Assembly (NCBI RefSeq): GCF_026314945.1
Contig: NZ_CP111121.1
Coordinates: forward strand, 2,108,001-2,172,000
Reading direction: 5' to 3'
DNA from: Chryseobacterium fluminis
GTDB taxonomy: Bacteria; Bacteroidota; Bacteroidia; Flavobacteriales; Weeksellaceae
Length of the DNA stretch: 64,000 nt
Shown: piece by piece, positions 54,814 to 63,636 of the stretch
Layout: each line of letters begins with the position of its first letter
Numbering within the stretch: position 1 is the first letter of the stretch
Position numbers and translations under genes: made by a program
The notes under the pieces: generated by a model
What the model was told of the DNA's origin: nothing
The model's input: the letters and a program-made list of their open reading frames with translations, nothing else
Database searches by the model: none

Positions 54814-55314
54814 TTAAAAATCTATCCCTGTAACCTGTTTAACTGCTTTAAAAAAATCATTATTATATTGAATTGAAAAATATTTATCTAAAGATTCCTG
54901 ATCAGCTACATAAAATTCCTGAAATTTTAAGCTTTGCTTATCATTGCTATTTCCATATGCACCAACAGTACCATCTCTATATATTCCTATTTCTTTCTGG
55001 TTCTGGTGGTTATCAAATAATATATTAATTGGAGTCCTATTTCCTAAGGAATCTACAAAATAATATTCATGTTTTACAAAGCCATATTCAGGTTTTGCTT
55101 TCGTTAAGAGTATTCCATTTTCAGGGATTTTATATACCCTTTTATCTCCTTCGTAAATAATTTCTTGTCCTTTCAACTGACTAAAAATTACATTAACCTT
55201 TCCTCTATAGTTATTTTGTATTAGATATATTTCAGGCTCTGGTCTGCGCCCTAAACAAGAAATTAATCCTAATATCAATAAAGGTGTTAAAAATACTGTT
55301 CGCATATTTTTCAT
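54814..55314 (-). CDS. lipoprotein immunity candidate, DUF6843-like (cassette 6)
   Basis: 166 residues with a lipoprotein signal (LLILGLISCLG). The mature part, EIYLIQNNYRGKVNVIFSQL, YEGDKRVYKIPENGILLTKA and YGFVKHEYYFVDSLGNRTPI, matches the DUF6843-type pattern I recall from Bacteroidota lipoproteins. It starts 18 bases after the cassette 6 tip. Immunity is inferred from position. Confidence 0.55.
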   Translation of the reverse strand: MKNMRTVFLTPLLILGLISCLGRRPEPEIYLIQNNYRGKVNVIFSQLKGQEIIYEGDKRVYKIPENGILLTKAKPEYGFVKHEYYFVDSLGNRTPINILFDNHQNQKEIGIYRDGTVGAYGNSNDKQSLKFQEFYVADQESLDKYFSIQYNNDFFKAVKQVTGIDF

Positions 55315-55332
55315 AAAAAACTTTAATTGTTA

Positions 55333-56333
55333 TTACCAACGTCCACTTGCTCCTCTTCCTCCAAATCGTCCGCCTGATTTATTCTGATCATCTGCATTTA
55401 ACGGTGTACTTTGCATCATTTTATTCCATTCTTGTACACTAAATAGAGTATCACCCATTTTAACGCCTGTAAATACTCCATTTTCATCAATAGTAGCAGT
55501 AAAATTAGAAGTCATCATCGGTTTATCAATATTACCAGGCAAACTTGTAAAAGGGTTACCATCATATGGACTTACTCCGATAAACAAAGCATTTCCCTTA
55601 GTATCTTGAATAAATGTTTCTACGGCTGGAAATCTGTCTCCCGATTGAACTGCCATAATATCCAAGGTACCCGTTTTAGTATTTTCAGTCAATGAAAATT
55701 TAGTTTTAACATCTATATCTGGAGAGGCAAATACCAATGGATTATGTCCTGCCATTGATGAAGTCCAAAATACTGTATTACTACCGTCTTTATTAACTTT
55801 ATATTTAAAATCAGAAATATTTCCTTTGTCATCAGAAGCTGTTTTCGTTCCTAATTTCGGATGATGTGATGGATCTGATCTAGTTACTAAATTAGTATAT
55901 TTATGAGTAGAAGGATCCATAATATAACTTTGGCTTAATCTTGAAGTAGCGCTGAGAGAGGTTGTATATCCTCTATTAGCTCCATCTCCATCAAAACCAC
56001 CTCCAAACGTTTTGAAGGGTGCAAATGCCCGTATATTTATTGGATAAGGCCAACGTCCATCTGTATCAATGAACATAATAGGATTATCAAATGTATAGTT
56101 ATAAGGACTAAATCTAGTCATCTTTTCCGCCAAAGGATCCATCACACCCCATCTTCCCAGTTCCGGCATATACATTCTCGCTCCGTAGTCGTTCCAGCCG
56201 GTTTCCCGTCGGAGTTCCTTACCGTTATACTGATATTTGTACGCAGGATTTCCGGCCAGGGCATTGTACCCTTCATGCTTTAATCCAAAAGGATAATAGT
56301 TATTTTCTTCAAGAACTTCTGCACCGTTTTTCT
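55333..56333 (-). CDS. Rhs cassette 6: core fragment with unrecognised tip
   Basis: Core from [20 protein letters not shown] through [20 protein letters not shown] and DNPIMFIDTDGRWPYPINIR. Tip: GFDGDGANRGYTTSLSATSR, YKVNKDGSNTVFWTSSMAGH, TKFSLTENTKTGTLDIMAVQ, FTATIDENGVFTGVKMGDTL. It is beta-rich, about 250 residues. The frame is open. No catalytic motif recognised. It is paired with a lipoprotein, so the target may be in the envelope. Confidence 0.58.
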
Positions 56334-56439
56334 TGAAATTATTTCAAATAAAATAAGGATATTGAAAAAGTCAATACACAAATTATTTAAAATTAAATCA
56401 TAGGATCATAATTTTTTTTATCCCATGAAGATATCAGAT

Positions 56440-56667
56440 CTAATATTCATATTTTTCATTAGCAATTATTATTTTATTTTTAGCAGTTTCTAATGCGTAG
56501 CAAAAAGCATCAAGCTCTAAGTTTAATTTTTCATTAAGAAAGAATTCTATTTGTAACTTTTCTGTCTCTTGATTAATTTCTGCAATCAAAATTTCATTAT
56601 ACCAAATCTCTGCTACTAAGTTTTCTCTATCTGGTACATCTGTTACTAATATTTCAAAATTTTTCAT
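56440..56667 (-). CDS. small immunity protein (cassette 5)
   Basis: 75 residues: MKNFEILVTDVPDRENLVAE, IWYNEILIAEINQETEKLQI. The DLPDRENLVAEI-like opening is a recurrent one for small immunity proteins that follow Rhs or CdiA nuclease tips. It starts 20 bases after the tip. Intact. Confidence 0.6.
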   Translation of the reverse strand: MKNFEILVTDVPDRENLVAEIWYNEILIAEINQETEKLQIEFFLNEKLNLELDAFCYALETAKNKIIIANEKYEY

Positions 56668-56687
56668 TTTTTATGGTTCTATAAATC

Positions 56688-57505
56688 CTATAAATTATTA
56701 TTATCTACACTAAATCGAGCTCCTTGCCCTTGTGGTATTTTGTATTCTACTATATTTCCAAACCCAGCATGATGTCTTGCTGTAAAAATAGTTTTAGGGT
56801 GTGTTAATATTTCAGTGAGTACTGTCTCTCCTTGCATATTCATAGCTTCTGCATTACCTGTTACTTTTGGAAAAGCACTTCCTACTCTACTACCATGCTT
56901 TTGTAATGCTCTTCCAACAGCTGTAAGTCCACCTTTATCTGCCGACTTAGCAGCAGTCAATAATTCTCTCATCACTGTAGAGCTCTTATTAAGAACCCCC
57001 AGTTCTCCGTTTATGTTTTGCGGAACTTTCATCGCATACAGGAGTGTTGCTACCTGAGCTGAATTATGTGCTTTATGTCCTTCAACCCCTAACTGCATTA
57101 AGGCCTATGTTAGACCGGCTTCCAAAATCATATACGGAACAGCAAGTATATTAACGTCTTGCAATCCGCCTTTATCATTTCTTACTCCCACCATTGGATC
57201 ATAAGGTTCCACAGGTCCCACTTCTACGGTCCTTACTCTTGAAACTGTGGCCCCCGGTAAAGTGGTTGTAATGCCTGCACCTCTTCCTCTAAATCTATCA
57301 GTCAGCCAGCTGGCAGTACGTTCCCACCAACTGGGTCTAGGTCCCAATGCTGTATTAGGAGTAGAAGTTCCTCCAATGAACCGTTTTCCGTTATAGTCCA
57401 TCCCGCTGCCCATTCCATCACTAAAACCGCTTCCGGTATTGGTGTAGGTACCGTTTCCTAATCCGGATAATCCATCCATAAAAGATTGGGATAATCCATT
57501 AAAAC
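56688..57505 (-). pseudogene. Rhs cassette 5: nuclease-like tip with in-frame stop
   Basis: Core fragment from [15 protein letters not shown] through [19 protein letters not shown] and VSRVRTVEVGPVEPYD. An in-frame TAG (57105-57107) follows MILEAGLT; the same frame continues QLGVEGHKAHNSAQVATLLY, GRALQKHGSRVGSAFPKVTG, AMNMQGETVLTEILTH and KIPQGQGARFSVDNN. The ALQKHG-R-GS-FPK block and the GxGxRF end match a common small RNase-like Rhs/CdiA tip (BECR-type, by recollection). The tip is otherwise complete. Confidence 0.65.
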
Positions 57506-57514
57506 TTAAAATTT

Positions 57515-57537
57515 AACCCTAGCAATTTACTAGGGCT
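57515..57537. repeat. R2 hairpin repeat, copy 5
   Basis: AACCCTAG / CTAGGGCT; one arm has a mismatch, so this copy has begun to diverge. Confidence 0.65.
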
Positions 57538-57578
57538 AATTTTTATCATTCATGGATTAAAAAATTAACGAATTAATA

Positions 57579-58091
57579 TCATTCAATTATATACCAATTT
57601 GCTTTATATTTTTTATAAAAATATCCCATTCTAATTCTTTCTACTCCAGATGCTTTTGGAACTTTCAGTAATATTGCTGGGGAATTTATCTCAAAAGGAT
57701 TAATAAATACATTATCATTCTCGTCTACAGACAGTAGTTTAAAATTATATTTTCTAAAATTAATAATTAGCTTATTAATTTTTTCCTTGTCAAAATAATC
57801 ATCCATATTATATTTTTGTAATAAGGAGTTATTAATTTTTGTTATACTATTCTGGACCGCATTATAATGCACAAAATATAAAGGTTTATTGCCCTCTAAA
57901 TCACCTATTATATATATAATTTCAGTAGGATATTCTTGTCTAATTGCAATAAATGATCCCTTAAATAAAGAAAAATTATGATTATCATATTTTGATATTA
58001 CAGAGTCAATATCTGTATTTCTAGAATTCTGACAAGAATATAAACTTATGAAACTTAGAAAAAATAGGATTTTAAAAAAATTAATTGCCAT
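57579..58091 (-). CDS. lipoprotein immunity candidate (cassette 4)
   Basis: 170 residues; the signal peptide ends FISLYSCQN (lipobox). Mature part: LFKGSFIAIRQEYPTEIIYI, KPLYFVHYNAVQNSITKINN, FRKYNFKLLSVDENDNVFIN. It starts 24 bases after the Ntox44-like tip. Intact. No family recognised. Confidence 0.55.
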   Translation of the reverse strand: MAINFFKILFFLSFISLYSCQNSRNTDIDSVISKYDNHNFSLFKGSFIAIRQEYPTEIIYIIGDLEGNKPLYFVHYNAVQNSITKINNSLLQKYNMDDYFDKEKINKLIINFRKYNFKLLSVDENDNVFINPFEINSPAILLKVPKASGVERIRMGYFYKKYKANWYIIE

Positions 58092-58115
58092 AATTATTTA
58101 ATTTTAGTGTTAAAA

Positions 58116-58930
58116 TTATTTTCTTATTAGTGCCCTCAAATTATTTCTTTCAGAATAGTTGGCACCTTTAATAATTGATTTCTGATCATCAGCAGAATCC
58201 CATTGAGGCTTATAACCATTACTTTTTGAATTTATTAAACTATTTGCATGAGCAGCTATTTGTAGTGTTGAATAACTAAATCCTAATGTATAACCAGAAG
58301 TTGCCCATAAAAAATTTCCAAAATTCATATGATTTTGAGCTGTGTTATCACTTCCAGGAATAAATAATACTGAAGAGGGCTTACTCAAAGGATTAGAACT
58401 AACTCCCTTGGAAAAAAATTCTAAGGGTAAAACAGAATATGAGTAATCAAATTTACCTCCACCTTTGCTTTCTGTATAAAAATTTGACCAATTACTTTTA
58501 TTCTTAGAATCAAACGCCCCTTGCTGTTTTAACATATTTATAATTTCATTTTTACTAACCAATATAACTCGATCAATGATACAATTTCTGATATCTCTTG
58601 GGTCTTTAACAGGATCTGAAAATAGGAAGTTTTGCCTAGACCATTCATAGAATTCTCAATAACTAATCTATCAGATCCATTGTTTTATCAATTCTAACAA
58701 AATTTCCATACTGGTTAAATATAAAATCATCCGGAGGAGATCCAAATTTCGTAAAATCAACATGCGAAAACGGATTTTTCCCATCTCCATTCAAAAGAGA
58801 AAAAGTAGCCGAAACCGATTTGAAATTTGCGAACCGTCCTGCATCCATATTTTCTTTGTAATTCTTGAAAGCGTTTATAGCATCCTGACCCATAAGTTTT
58901 GGCGTTATTTCCATCTGGATTTTAAAATAA
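58116..58930 (-). pseudogene. Rhs cassette 4: Ntox44-like toxin tip, frameshifted
   Basis: Begins exactly at the NPDGNNAKTY boundary; two bases are lost just before GQDAINAFKNYKENMDAG. After DFTKFGSPPDDFIFNQYG the frame breaks at an A-run (RIDK to NNGSDRLVIENS) and again at a T-run (KTSYF to SDPVKDPRDI). The last frame is open: NMLKQQGAFDSKNKSNWSNF, NHMNFGNFLWATSGYTLGFS, GYKPQWDSADDQKSIIKGAN. The GNFLWATSGYTLGFS and PQWDSADDQ blocks match polymorphic toxin type 44. Confidence 0.7.
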
Positions 58931-59050
58931 GAGGCCGTCTCACAACTCGTGAAAACGGCCTTTTTTATGAAATTTTCCTGTATCCATATACGAGAATGGT
59001 CTTCGTTTAAACGATTCTCAACCCACATCGTTTAGTTGTGATACATCTTC
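58931..59050 (+). repeat. R1 terminator-bearing repeat, copy 2
   Basis: Same 120-bp block as at 47387 and 62591, with GGCCGT / ACGGCC and T-run on the plus strand. It joins directly to the Rhs boundary of cassette 4. Confidence 0.8.
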
Positions 59051-59095
59051 CTTCTTTATTATCCGCTCAAAGTCGAGAGACTTTGCCACCGGGGT

Positions 59096-59293
59096 TTATT
59101 TGCTGTCAAGGTATCTAATCAATAGCCCGATTATAATCGCTATTGGAACTATAAAAAACCCTGCCATGCTGTTTTTGCCGCCTTCGATTGCCGGATTGGC
59201 ATTATATGCTTCCCCCATTTTTTTAGAGTTGCATCTATAAATAAAAACCCATCTGATAAGAGCTCCGAATCCTCCGAATATAAAATCTATCAT
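59096..59293 (-). CDS. small membrane protein, immunity candidate (cassette 3)
   Basis: 65 residues with two hydrophobic helices (IDFIFGGFGALIRWVFIY and MAGFFIVPIAIIIGLLIRYL). It starts seven bases after the cassette 3 tip. Size and place fit a membrane immunity protein. Confidence 0.48.
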   Translation of the reverse strand: MIDFIFGGFGALIRWVFIYRCNSKKMGEAYNANPAIEGGKNSMAGFFIVPIAIIIGLLIRYLDSK

Positions 59294-59300
59294 ATAATTG

Positions 59301-59965
59301 TTATTTTGGTCCTAATTGATAAATACCTTTTTTGACTCCTGTTTTGACAGCTGTATTGACTCCCCAGTTTGCTATTGCACTTTGGAAAGGTTTGAATCTA
59401 AACCCAATACCCATTGTCATCGTTTCTATCCCAGGAATAGCTATTTTTTTGAATTTCTCCTTCTCGCTCATTATAGTAGTGCCATCTTTGTAATTTAATG
59501 TCTTTCCCAAAGAGCCATTTTGGAATCCCCATAAGGTCATATCCATTTTTATGTGTTTGTCTCCCGCTTCTCCAGTTTTAACAATGTCAACCAGCGCAAG
59601 CCCAGTTCCGTAAAAAAGATATCCTACAACCTGCACTCCCTCAACTGGTTTTGAAATTACATTATCTGCAATAAAATTCCAAGATTTTCTCCATAAAGAA
59701 GGGTCTTCCCCGTCAGGGCAGCAGTTTTGCTCTGTACTGCTTGTTGAACTTCCTCCACCATAACCTTCGATCTCATCTGCTCCAAACTTTGTAAAATCAA
59801 CATGCGAAAACGGATTTTTTCCGTCTCCATCTAAAAGAGAAAAAGTAGCCGAAACCGATTTGAAATTTGCGAACCGTCCTGCATCCATATTTTCTTTGTA
59901 GTTCATGAAAGAATTAATGGCATCCTGACCGTGTAAGTTTTGGCATCGTTTCCATCTGGATTTTA
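59301..59965 (-). pseudogene. Rhs cassette 3: unrecognised tip, boundary frameshifted
   Basis: Begins at NPDGNDAKTYT; one G is lost before GQDAIN, so the boundary and tip are in different frames. Then NYKENMDAGRFANFKSVSAT, FSLLDGDGKNPFSHVDFTKF and the tip: CCPDGEDPSLWRKSWNFIAD, VQVVGYLFYGTGLALVDIVK, DMTLWGFQNGSLGKTLNYKD, KKGIYQLGPK. It has a central hydrophobic helix, so it may be membrane-active; no family recognised. Confidence 0.55.
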
Positions 59966-59971
59966 AAATTA

Positions 59972-59995
59972 AACCCCAGCAATTTTACTAGGGTT
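59972..59995. repeat. R2 hairpin repeat, copy 6
   Basis: AACCCCAG / CTAGGGTT, with one mismatch in the left arm. It lies directly before the cassette 3 boundary. Confidence 0.65.
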
Positions 59996-60057
59996 ATTTT
60001 TAGTGACTCGAGGTTTATAAATCTGCAAGATAAGGGTATAATTTTTATCATAAATTA

Positions 60058-60483
60058 TTAATTCATACTACCATTGTAAATACTAATTGTTTCCCACCAG
60101 TTAGTTTTGCTATCTTTTCGTTTTAAAGTAAAAATAATATACTTTTTATGATCAGACAGAGAAAACGAAACTATTGCAAGATTTTCATTTACAATGTAGT
60201 CTGATAAAAACAAATATTTTTTTTCTTTAGGAATTCTATGGACAATTTGGATATTTTTAACTAATCCATTTTCTTCATGATGATAATTTAAATCATATTT
60301 ACTAATTTTTTCAGACTCATCCACAACAATAATGTTATTATTTTCCATAAAATTACCTAAAGAATAGTAAGTAATATAATTATTAAAAAAATAATCATTA
60401 AAGCTTTTGTATTGAGCTTTAATAGCTAAACAATACAACAATAAACTAACAATGATGAAGCGTGTTAAAATTAAATTTTTCAC
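60058..60483 (-). CDS. exported protein downstream of the cassette 2 immunity gene
   Basis: 141 residues with a signal peptide (LTRFIIVSLLLYCLAIKAQ). Mature part: YKSFNDYFFNNYITYYSLGN, DLNYHHEENGLVKNIQIVHR, WWETISIYNG. It is the last gene of its cassette before an R2 hairpin. It may be a second immunity protein acting outside the cytoplasm. No family recognised. Confidence 0.45.
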   Translation of the reverse strand: MKNLILTRFIIVSLLLYCLAIKAQYKSFNDYFFNNYITYYSLGNFMENNNIIVVDESEKISKYDLNYHHEENGLVKNIQIVHRIPKEKKYLFLSDYIVNENLAIVSFSLSDHKKYIIFTLKRKDSKTNWWETISIYNGSMN

Positions 60484-60504
60484 TTATATAACAAATTAAA
60501 GCTC

Positions 60505-60645
60505 TTTTCAACTATGTATTTATATATTCAAACATTGAAATAATAAATTTCTATATTCATCTAATGTCATCTTGGAAATGTTCTCAGGATTCAATTTCTA
60601 ACTTTTTTATAATTTGTCTTTAATTACGTCTCTATCTCTTTCATA
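60505..60645 (-). pseudogene. decayed second copy of the cassette 2 immunity gene
   Basis: Several short pieces match the neighbouring gene at 60655-61008: TLDEYRN, FEYIN and the KLKT region, in order but in different frames with stops between. It is a duplicate reduced to a relic of the 5' third. This shows local duplication and decay within a cassette. Confidence 0.55.
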
Positions 60646-60654
60646 TTAAGCATT

Positions 60655-61008
60655 TTATAAACCACTACCCTTCGATATATGCCTTATCATTTTATCTTTG
60701 AAATTCTCAAAGCTAGAATCCCAAAAGTGAGGAGACTGAGTGTAAAAAACTCCTAATTCATCAATTATAAATGCCAACCTTTCTGAACAATCATCTTCGA
60801 ATTCATTTTCTCTATAAATAGTATCTGCATACTCTCTAAAATCATGATATGTTAAAACGTATTTATCTTTGTATGAATTTATATACTCAAATAATGATAT
60901 CACAAAATTTCTATATTCATCAAGGGTTAGTGAACAAATATTTGTTGGAACTAGATCCGTTTTTAACTTATCTTTAATTTTTTTAATAATAATATTTCTT
61001 TCTTCCAT
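60655..61008 (-). CDS. immunity candidate (cassette 2)
   Basis: 117 residues, acidic and helical: ICSLTLDEYRNFVISLFEYI, YVLTYHDFREYADTIYREN, FIIDELGVFYTQSPHFWDSS. It starts six bases after the tip. Intact. No signal, so a cytoplasmic toxin target is likely. Confidence 0.55.
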   Translation of the reverse strand: MEERNIIIKKIKDKLKTDLVPTNICSLTLDEYRNFVISLFEYINSYKDKYVLTYHDFREYADTIYRENEFEDDCSERLAFIIDELGVFYTQSPHFWDSSFENFKDKMIRHISKGSGL

Positions 61009-61014
61009 ACATAA

Positions 61015-62590
61015 TTATTTTACAGCTTGCCAAAGTGGCGCAGTACTTTGAACTAATGTTTTAAATGTTCCTATATTCATAGAAATTGCAGGACGAATTT
61101 GTCCATAATTAGGATTATTAGAGTTATAGACCGGCTGCCCTAGTAAACCATATGATACTAAAGAACTTGCCGGCACCCTAAAAAGAGTCGTTTTATTATC
61201 CCCAAAAGGCACGTTTGATGGTGTAATATCTCCATAACCAACAGTAACAGACAAACCATTTCCAAAAAGAGGAGTTATCATCGTAGAATTAGAAAGAAAA
61301 TTAACATCCGCAGGTCTTAAACCTAGTTTATTTGCACCTTCTCCAACCATAGGTATACCATTTACACTTCTCATATTTCTATATAAATATAAATTTCCTG
61401 GTTTATCTGCTGGTATATCCGTTGTTCCTGTAAGAGGAATATCATAACCACGGGCACTTGAACTGTCTCCATTCAGCATTAATGGTAAAGACCAAATACC
61501 GGCTTGGGTTAGACTTCCTAATACAGTTCCGGCCACGGTGCCAACTCCTCTTAAAGCTCCGGCAACCGACCTCGTTATAATACCGAGGTCATATCCTTCC
61601 AATGCAACTGCTCCTACTTCTACTGTCCCTACTCTTGAAACTGTGGCCCCCGGTAAAGTGGTTGTAATGCCTGCTCCTCTTCCTCTAAATCTATCGGTCA
61701 GCCAGCTGGCGGCACGTTCCCACCAACTTGGTCTAGGTCCCAATGCTGTATTAGGAGTTGAAGCTCCTCCTATGAACCGTTTTCCGTTATAGTCCATCCC
61801 GCTTCCCATTCCATCACTGAAACCGCTTCCGGTATTAGTGTTAGTACCACTTCCTAATCCGGATAATCCATCCATAAAAGATTGGGATAATCTTCCATCA
61901 GGATCTATAAAAGACACGGGATTATTAACCCCATAATTATACGGCGTATGTCTTCTTAGAGCTTCCGCCAAAGGATCCATCACACCCCATCTTCCCAGTT
62001 CCGGCATATACATTCTCGCTCCGTAATCGTTCCAGCCGGTTTCCTGTTGGAGTTCTTTACCGTTATACTGATATTTATACGCAGGATTTCCGGCTAGGGT
62101 ATTGTACCCTTCATGCTTTAATCCAAAAGGATAATAGTTGTTTTATTCAAGAACTTCTGCGCCGTTCCCATTGTTAAAGTAGCTTACGCGTACATTTCCC
62201 AGATGGTCTACATAGCTGTAAATATACTTATTATTCTCAAAATTATAATATCCTTCTGCGGTAGGGACAAATTTGATCAGGGGATCTGCGTTGGTCGACA
62301 CGATCTCGTACTGGAAACCATCCAGGTACTCCGTGATTTTCTGTTTGTATACTGAGTCTTCACTGTATTTATATACTTTCTTCAGCTTGGTACCATCGGC
62401 CCGGTAGGTAAAGGCTGTATTCACATTCTGCCATACGCCTCTGGTAAAGTACAGCTGGTCAAACTTCATGGCGGTTGGAAGATCAAGAAAATTGTAACGG
62501 ATCTCTAAAATTCCCTTATCCTTATGCTCCTTCATATTGCCGTTGTCGTCATACACAACAGGTGTTCCGGATACATCCGATTTAAACCAA
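61015..62590 (-). pseudogene. Rhs cassette 2: longest core fragment, ART/Tse2-like tip, in-frame stop
   Basis: Core from KSDVSGTPVVYDDNGNM through YDFLDLPT-type repeats (EIRYNFLDLPTAMKFDQLYF), YSYVDHLGNVRVSYFNNG, then a TAA at 62143-62145 replacing the Glu codon seen in cassette 8 (AEVLEENNYYPFG). The same frame goes on through [20 protein letters not shown] and the Gly/Ser segment to the tip: [58 protein letters not shown] and [12 protein letters not shown]. The YRNM...LGLRP...GLSV pattern resembles ART-fold Tse2-like tips. Confidence 0.62.
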
Positions 62591-62710
62591 AGAGGCCGTC
62601 TCACAACTCGTGAAAACGGCCTTTTTTAAGAAATTTTCCTGTATCCTATACAAGAAGGGTCTTCGTTTAAACGATTCTCAACCCACATTGTTTAATTATG
62701 ATACACCTTC
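62591..62710 (+). repeat. R1 terminator-bearing repeat, copy 3
   Basis: Same block as at 47387 and 58931. It joins directly to the Rhs core of cassette 2. The hairpin's T-run is on the plus strand, opposite to the cassette genes. Confidence 0.8.
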
Positions 62711-62747
62711 TTTTCTATTTATTGAGAAATAAGATTATATTAAGCCA

Positions 62748-63090
62748 TTACCACTCTCTCCATTCTCCAACAATATCTCCATCTAACGAATTATAGTTCA
62801 TTAGATGACCTGTTAAAATAATAATTTCAGCTATTTTGTCTCTTTCGATGGTCTCAATTAAGGTTTCATCGCAACTTTCATTTAGCTCATTCAGACTAAG
62901 AACTGTAGATTCTACAATATCCATAGCTTCTTCTCTAGATCTTGTTGCAAAAACCTTTATAGAATTATCACTGATCTATGTCGTCATGATAATAAGCTGT
63001 TTCCAATTCCTCCATATACTCATACAGACCATTTCTAAGATCAAGTATAAAATAATCAACTTCCTGACTTCCTGTTGATTTTAATTTCAT
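62748..63090 (-). pseudogene. frameshifted small gene downstream of the Imm26-like gene
   Basis: Starts MKLKSTGSQEVDYFILDLRN, GLYEYMEELETAYYHDDIDQ then stops. A one-base shift continues DNSIKVFATRSREEAMDIVE, STVLSLNELNESCDETLIET and ILTGHLMNYNSLDGDIVGEW to a stop at 62748. About 113 residues in all. It looks like a second immunity gene of the right-edge unit, now broken. Confidence 0.5.
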
Positions 63091-63118
63091 TTAATTTGTC
63101 TTTTATATTTTTTTGCCG

Positions 63119-63628
63119 TTATTCAAAACCAGGATAAAAGAAACTATAGTTTCCGGTTTTCATTCTCTCAACAATATCATAAGGGTTTACAATTAACCCG
63201 ATTTCTGATTTTCTATTTTCTCCTTCTAACTTATTAACTCTGGTAACTTCATCATCGTTGATTCGCCAAACATACCATTTATTTGAAACAAGTATACGTT
63301 CTTCACCTTCCTTTCTTCCGAATTGAGAAGTTCCTCTGAATATTATTTCTTTTATATTTCCAACTTCTTCAATATTTCCTATTTTTTCCCATAGTTCTAA
63401 CTTTGCACCGAACTTTGTAACACAGTGAGCGTAAAACAATATTTCATCATCAATCACCTCTTCTAAAGTAGGATTTTCATTAATTGAATATTTTTTCTTG
63501 AATGCTCTAACCACATCACTATTAAGCTGAGTCAGATCAAATGCAATAAGTTGCATATATCTTTTTTCAGTTGTAGAAATAGGAACAGCGAAAATATCTC
63601 CTATTTTTGTAATTACTCTTTTTGCCAT
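63119..63628 (-). CDS. Imm26-like immunity protein
   Basis: 169 residues from MAKRVITKIGDIFAVPISTT; a 12-codon longer frame overlaps the toxin and is less likely. The opening KIGDIFAVPI fits the Imm26 family. Further on: YMQLIAFDLTQLNSDVVRAF, EILFYAHCVTKFGAKLELWE, NKWYVWRINDDEVTRVNKLE. It starts eight bases after the GIY-YIG tip, so it should neutralise it. Intact. Confidence 0.68.
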   Translation of the reverse strand: MAKRVITKIGDIFAVPISTTEKRYMQLIAFDLTQLNSDVVRAFKKKYSINENPTLEEVIDDEILFYAHCVTKFGAKLELWEKIGNIEEVGNIKEIIFRGTSQFGRKEGEERILVSNKWYVWRINDDEVTRVNKLEGENRKSEIGLIVNPYDIVERMKTGNYSFFYPGFE

Positions 63629-63636
63629 TTTTTCAT

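Noticed and set aside
62836..63078. 80-codon plus-strand frame, Ser/Leu rich
   Set aside because: It is the antisense of the frameshifted small gene at 62748-63090, whose minus-strand reading is far more protein-like.
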